Below, piece by piece: positions 62,550 to 64,000 of a DNA stretch of 64,000 nt; the stretch's first letter is position 1; every line of letters begins with the position of its first letter. The notes beneath the pieces are model-generated. The model made no database searches, was not told the DNA's origin, and saw only the letters and a list, made by a program, of their open reading frames with translations. Position numbers and translations under genes: made by a program. The stretch spans positions 62,001 to 126,000 of the forward strand of contig NZ_QJSW01000004.1 in assembly GCF_003217495.1 (NCBI RefSeq). The letters run 5' to 3'. The stretch is from Paenibacillus barcinonensis (GTDB lineage Bacteria; Bacillota; Bacilli; Paenibacillales; Paenibacillaceae).

Positions 62550-63653
62550 ATGAAATCATTGATCGGAGTTATTAACCTGGACCATGAGCTTGAAGAATTG
62601 AAGGAATTGACGTATTTTCGCTGCGGAGCTGCGGTGCCTTATGCGGGGCGTTATCGTCTGATTGATTTTGTCTTGTCCAACATGATGAATGCAGGTATTG
62701 AAAGCATCGGTGTGTTTGTTCGCCGTAAATATCGTTCGCTGATGGACCATCTGGGAGACGGCAAGCCGTGGGATCTGGACCGCAAGCATGGCGGCATGTT
62801 TATTCTTCCCCCGGATTGGAACGATCCGACCGATACTTCGCAGGGAGACCTGCAGCATTTTCATAACAATCTGGATTTCTTCCACAGAGGTGCCGGGCAG
62901 TATGTCGTTCACGCGGGCAGCCGGCATGTGACTAAAGCCGATCTTCAGGATGTCTATCAGCATCATATCCGTACAGGAGCGGACGTAACACTCGTTTGCA
63001 AAAAAGTAGACCAGCTGCTGCCTGAGCATGAGGCCTGCATCAAAGTGGATCATGATGAAGACGGCAATGTGGTGGACATTCACCAATGTGCGGACCATAC
63101 GAATATATATACGGAGATTTTTATTATGGAAAAGGGGCTGTTCCTCAAGCAGGTGCAGCGCTGCATTGAACATGGCGAAACTCATTTCTTCCGTGACGCG
63201 ATTCAGAAAAACCCGAGTGGTCTGAAGATCGCGGCCTATGCCTACGAAGGTTATCATGCCGTCATTAATTCCATCGACAGCTACTACCGCAACAGTATGG
63301 ATCTGCTGAATACAGGGCAGTACGACCAGCTATTCAAGGAAGATCCGGTGCAAACGAAGATCAAATACGAAGCACCTGCCAAGTATTTGGAATCGGCTGA
63401 TGTCAAGCACTCTCTGCTTGCCAACGGCTGCATCGTAGGCGGTGAGGTGCAGGACAGCATCCTGTTCCGGGGTGTGCATGTCGCCAAGGGTGCGCGGATC
63501 AAGGGCTCGATTATTATGCAGAAATGTTACATTGGCGAAGGGACTGTGCTGGAAAACGTCATTCTGGATAAAGACGTGAAGCTGACGGGCGGTCAGACGT
63601 TAATCGGTGCCCCGTCCAACCCGTATATTTTGGCAAAAAGCACTATTATTTAA
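62550..63653 (+). CDS. glgD: glucose-1-phosphate adenylyltransferase-like regulatory subunit
   Basis: A 367-residue GlgD. It keeps the nucleotidyltransferase and beta-helix folds (YAGRYRLIDFVLSNMMNAGIESIGVF, PWDLDRKHGGMFILPP, VGGEVQDSILFRGVHVAKGARIKGSIIMQKCYIGEGTV), but the GGxGxRL catalytic loop is absent (it starts MKSLIGVINLDHELEELKELT), as usual for GlgD, which forms a heterotetramer with GlgC. ATG 62550 has AAAAGGAC somewhat far upstream; earlier in-frame codons overlap the hairpin. Confidence 0.93.
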   Translation: MKSLIGVINLDHELEELKELTYFRCGAAVPYAGRYRLIDFVLSNMMNAGIESIGVFVRRKYRSLMDHLGDGKPWDLDRKHGGMFILPPDWNDPTDTSQGDLQHFHNNLDFFHRGAGQYVVHAGSRHVTKADLQDVYQHHIRTGADVTLVCKKVDQLLPEHEACIKVDHDEDGNVVDIHQCADHTNIYTEIFIMEKGLFLKQVQRCIEHGETHFFRDAIQKNPSGLKIAAYAYEGYHAVINSIDSYYRNSMDLLNTGQYDQLFKEDPVQTKIKYEAPAKYLESADVKHSLLANGCIVGGEVQDSILFRGVHVAKGARIKGSIIMQKCYIGEGTVLENVILDKDVKLTGGQTLIGAPSNPYILAKSTII

Positions 63654-64000
63654 AGCTCCAGCCTGTCCGATATCATTCTATATCCAAACATAAAAATAAA
63701 ATCCTGCAGGTTCGTTTTCGGGTTCGTGTGTTATAAAGGTACTCTGAGTTTCAAGTTCCTGCCAACGTGCAGCGTAGTGCAGGGGACGAAATCGATTCTG
63801 AAGAAGCGAAGCGCTCGCCCTGGTCTCTCCATTTCAACCTTGTAAAAGGTAATTCAAGAAATGGAAGAGACAACAGCGATCGAAAGAACGATTCGTAACC
63901 GGAACGGTCACTTTGCAGAAACGCCAGTGTACTTAACGCCATGAACCGCACAAGCTCGCAGTGATTTCACCGGGAGGAACCTACTTTTGTTTGACAACAA
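63654..64000. other. region downstream of glgD, no gene identified
   Basis: About 350 bp to the window end. The operon would normally continue with glgA, which is not seen within the window. The block 63760-63920 looks like a structured Paenibacillus intergenic repeat (AGAAGCGAAGCGCTCGCC and AACGGTCACTTTGCAG), and GGGAGG at about 63973 may be a ribosome site for a gene beyond the edge. Confidence 0.35.

Noticed and set aside
63751..63951. Minus-strand frame of 66 codons after glgD
   Set aside because: Lies in a structured intergenic repeat; no ribosome site or recognisable domain.
1..64000. CRISPR arrays, rRNA and tRNA genes, riboswitches such as T-box or SAM
   Set aside because: I looked for direct-repeat arrays, cloverleaf ends and conserved leader motifs and saw none that I could support.

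Overview
The window reads as a chromosomal segment of an endospore-forming, aerobic Bacillota, most likely Paenibacillus or a close relative. Reasons: moderate GC, strong GGAGG-type ribosome binding sites with frequent GTG/TTG starts, Bacillus-type lipoproteins, a spore-coat transglutaminase (tgl), a BM3-type CYP102 fusion P450, lutABC, hxlAB/hxlR, a Btr-like AraC/binding-protein fusion and a glgC-glgD pair. No rRNA, tRNA or CRISPR array was seen.

Layout. 1-0.7 kb: tail of a beta-mannosidase. 0.8-5.7 kb: an exported methionine-rich repeat protein, a two-component system, CcdA, a thioredoxin-like lipoprotein and an MsrA-MsrB lipoprotein, together looking like an extracytoplasmic methionine-oxidation defence and repair unit. 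5.8-15.8 kb: a lipoprotein, a small secreted metzincin, a catalytically odd SRAP protein, an old-yellow-enzyme reductase, a DeoR regulator, OsmC, DUF2062, an AEC transporter, a lactonase and the formaldehyde-fixing hxlA-hxlB with hxlR. 16-24 kb: oligoendopeptidase F, a DUF2500-like protein, then rhamnulokinase, a second DeoR regulator and lutABC (sugar to lactate oxidation). 24.3-27.5 kb: the CYP102 fusion behind a perfect palindrome. 28-34 kb: Gfo/Idh/MocA oxidoreductase with divergent AraC regulator, then a large methyltransferase, a DnaQ-like exonuclease and a small protein. 34.3-37.2 kb: a Fur box, a siderophore-binding lipoprotein and its Btr-like regulator. 37.4-46.9 kb: a degenerate PPDK-like protein without its phosphohistidine domain, an LTA-synthase-like sulfatase, a luciferase-like oxidoreductase, a metallophosphatase, a 2Fe-2S ferredoxin, Mn pyrophosphatase, an IF-3 paralogue and tgl. 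47-56.8 kb: a frameshifted hybrid histidine kinase, a KhtT-like fragment, a DUF3153-like lipoprotein, a 30-residue membrane peptide, a second M3 peptidase, an iron alcohol dehydrogenase and a GH32 enzyme. 61.2-63.7 kb: glgC and glgD.

The most striking region is 56.9-60.7 kb. A Xer-type tyrosine recombinase is followed, 3 bp after its stop codon, by a 37-bp site with the architecture of a recombinase core site (15-bp arms around a 7-bp spacer). A second copy lies in inverted orientation at 60.6 kb, the two sharing a perfect 27-bp inverted repeat. Between them lie two AT-rich, convergent, unrelated genes: a PLP aminotransferase-fold protein and a pentapeptide-repeat membrane protein. Each repeat carries the ribosome binding site of the gene it abuts. 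Inversion would therefore exchange the two genes between two fixed outside promoters. This looks like a phase-variable gene-swap cassette and is the best candidate for an undescribed system here; the Met-rich protein/MsrAB unit is the second.
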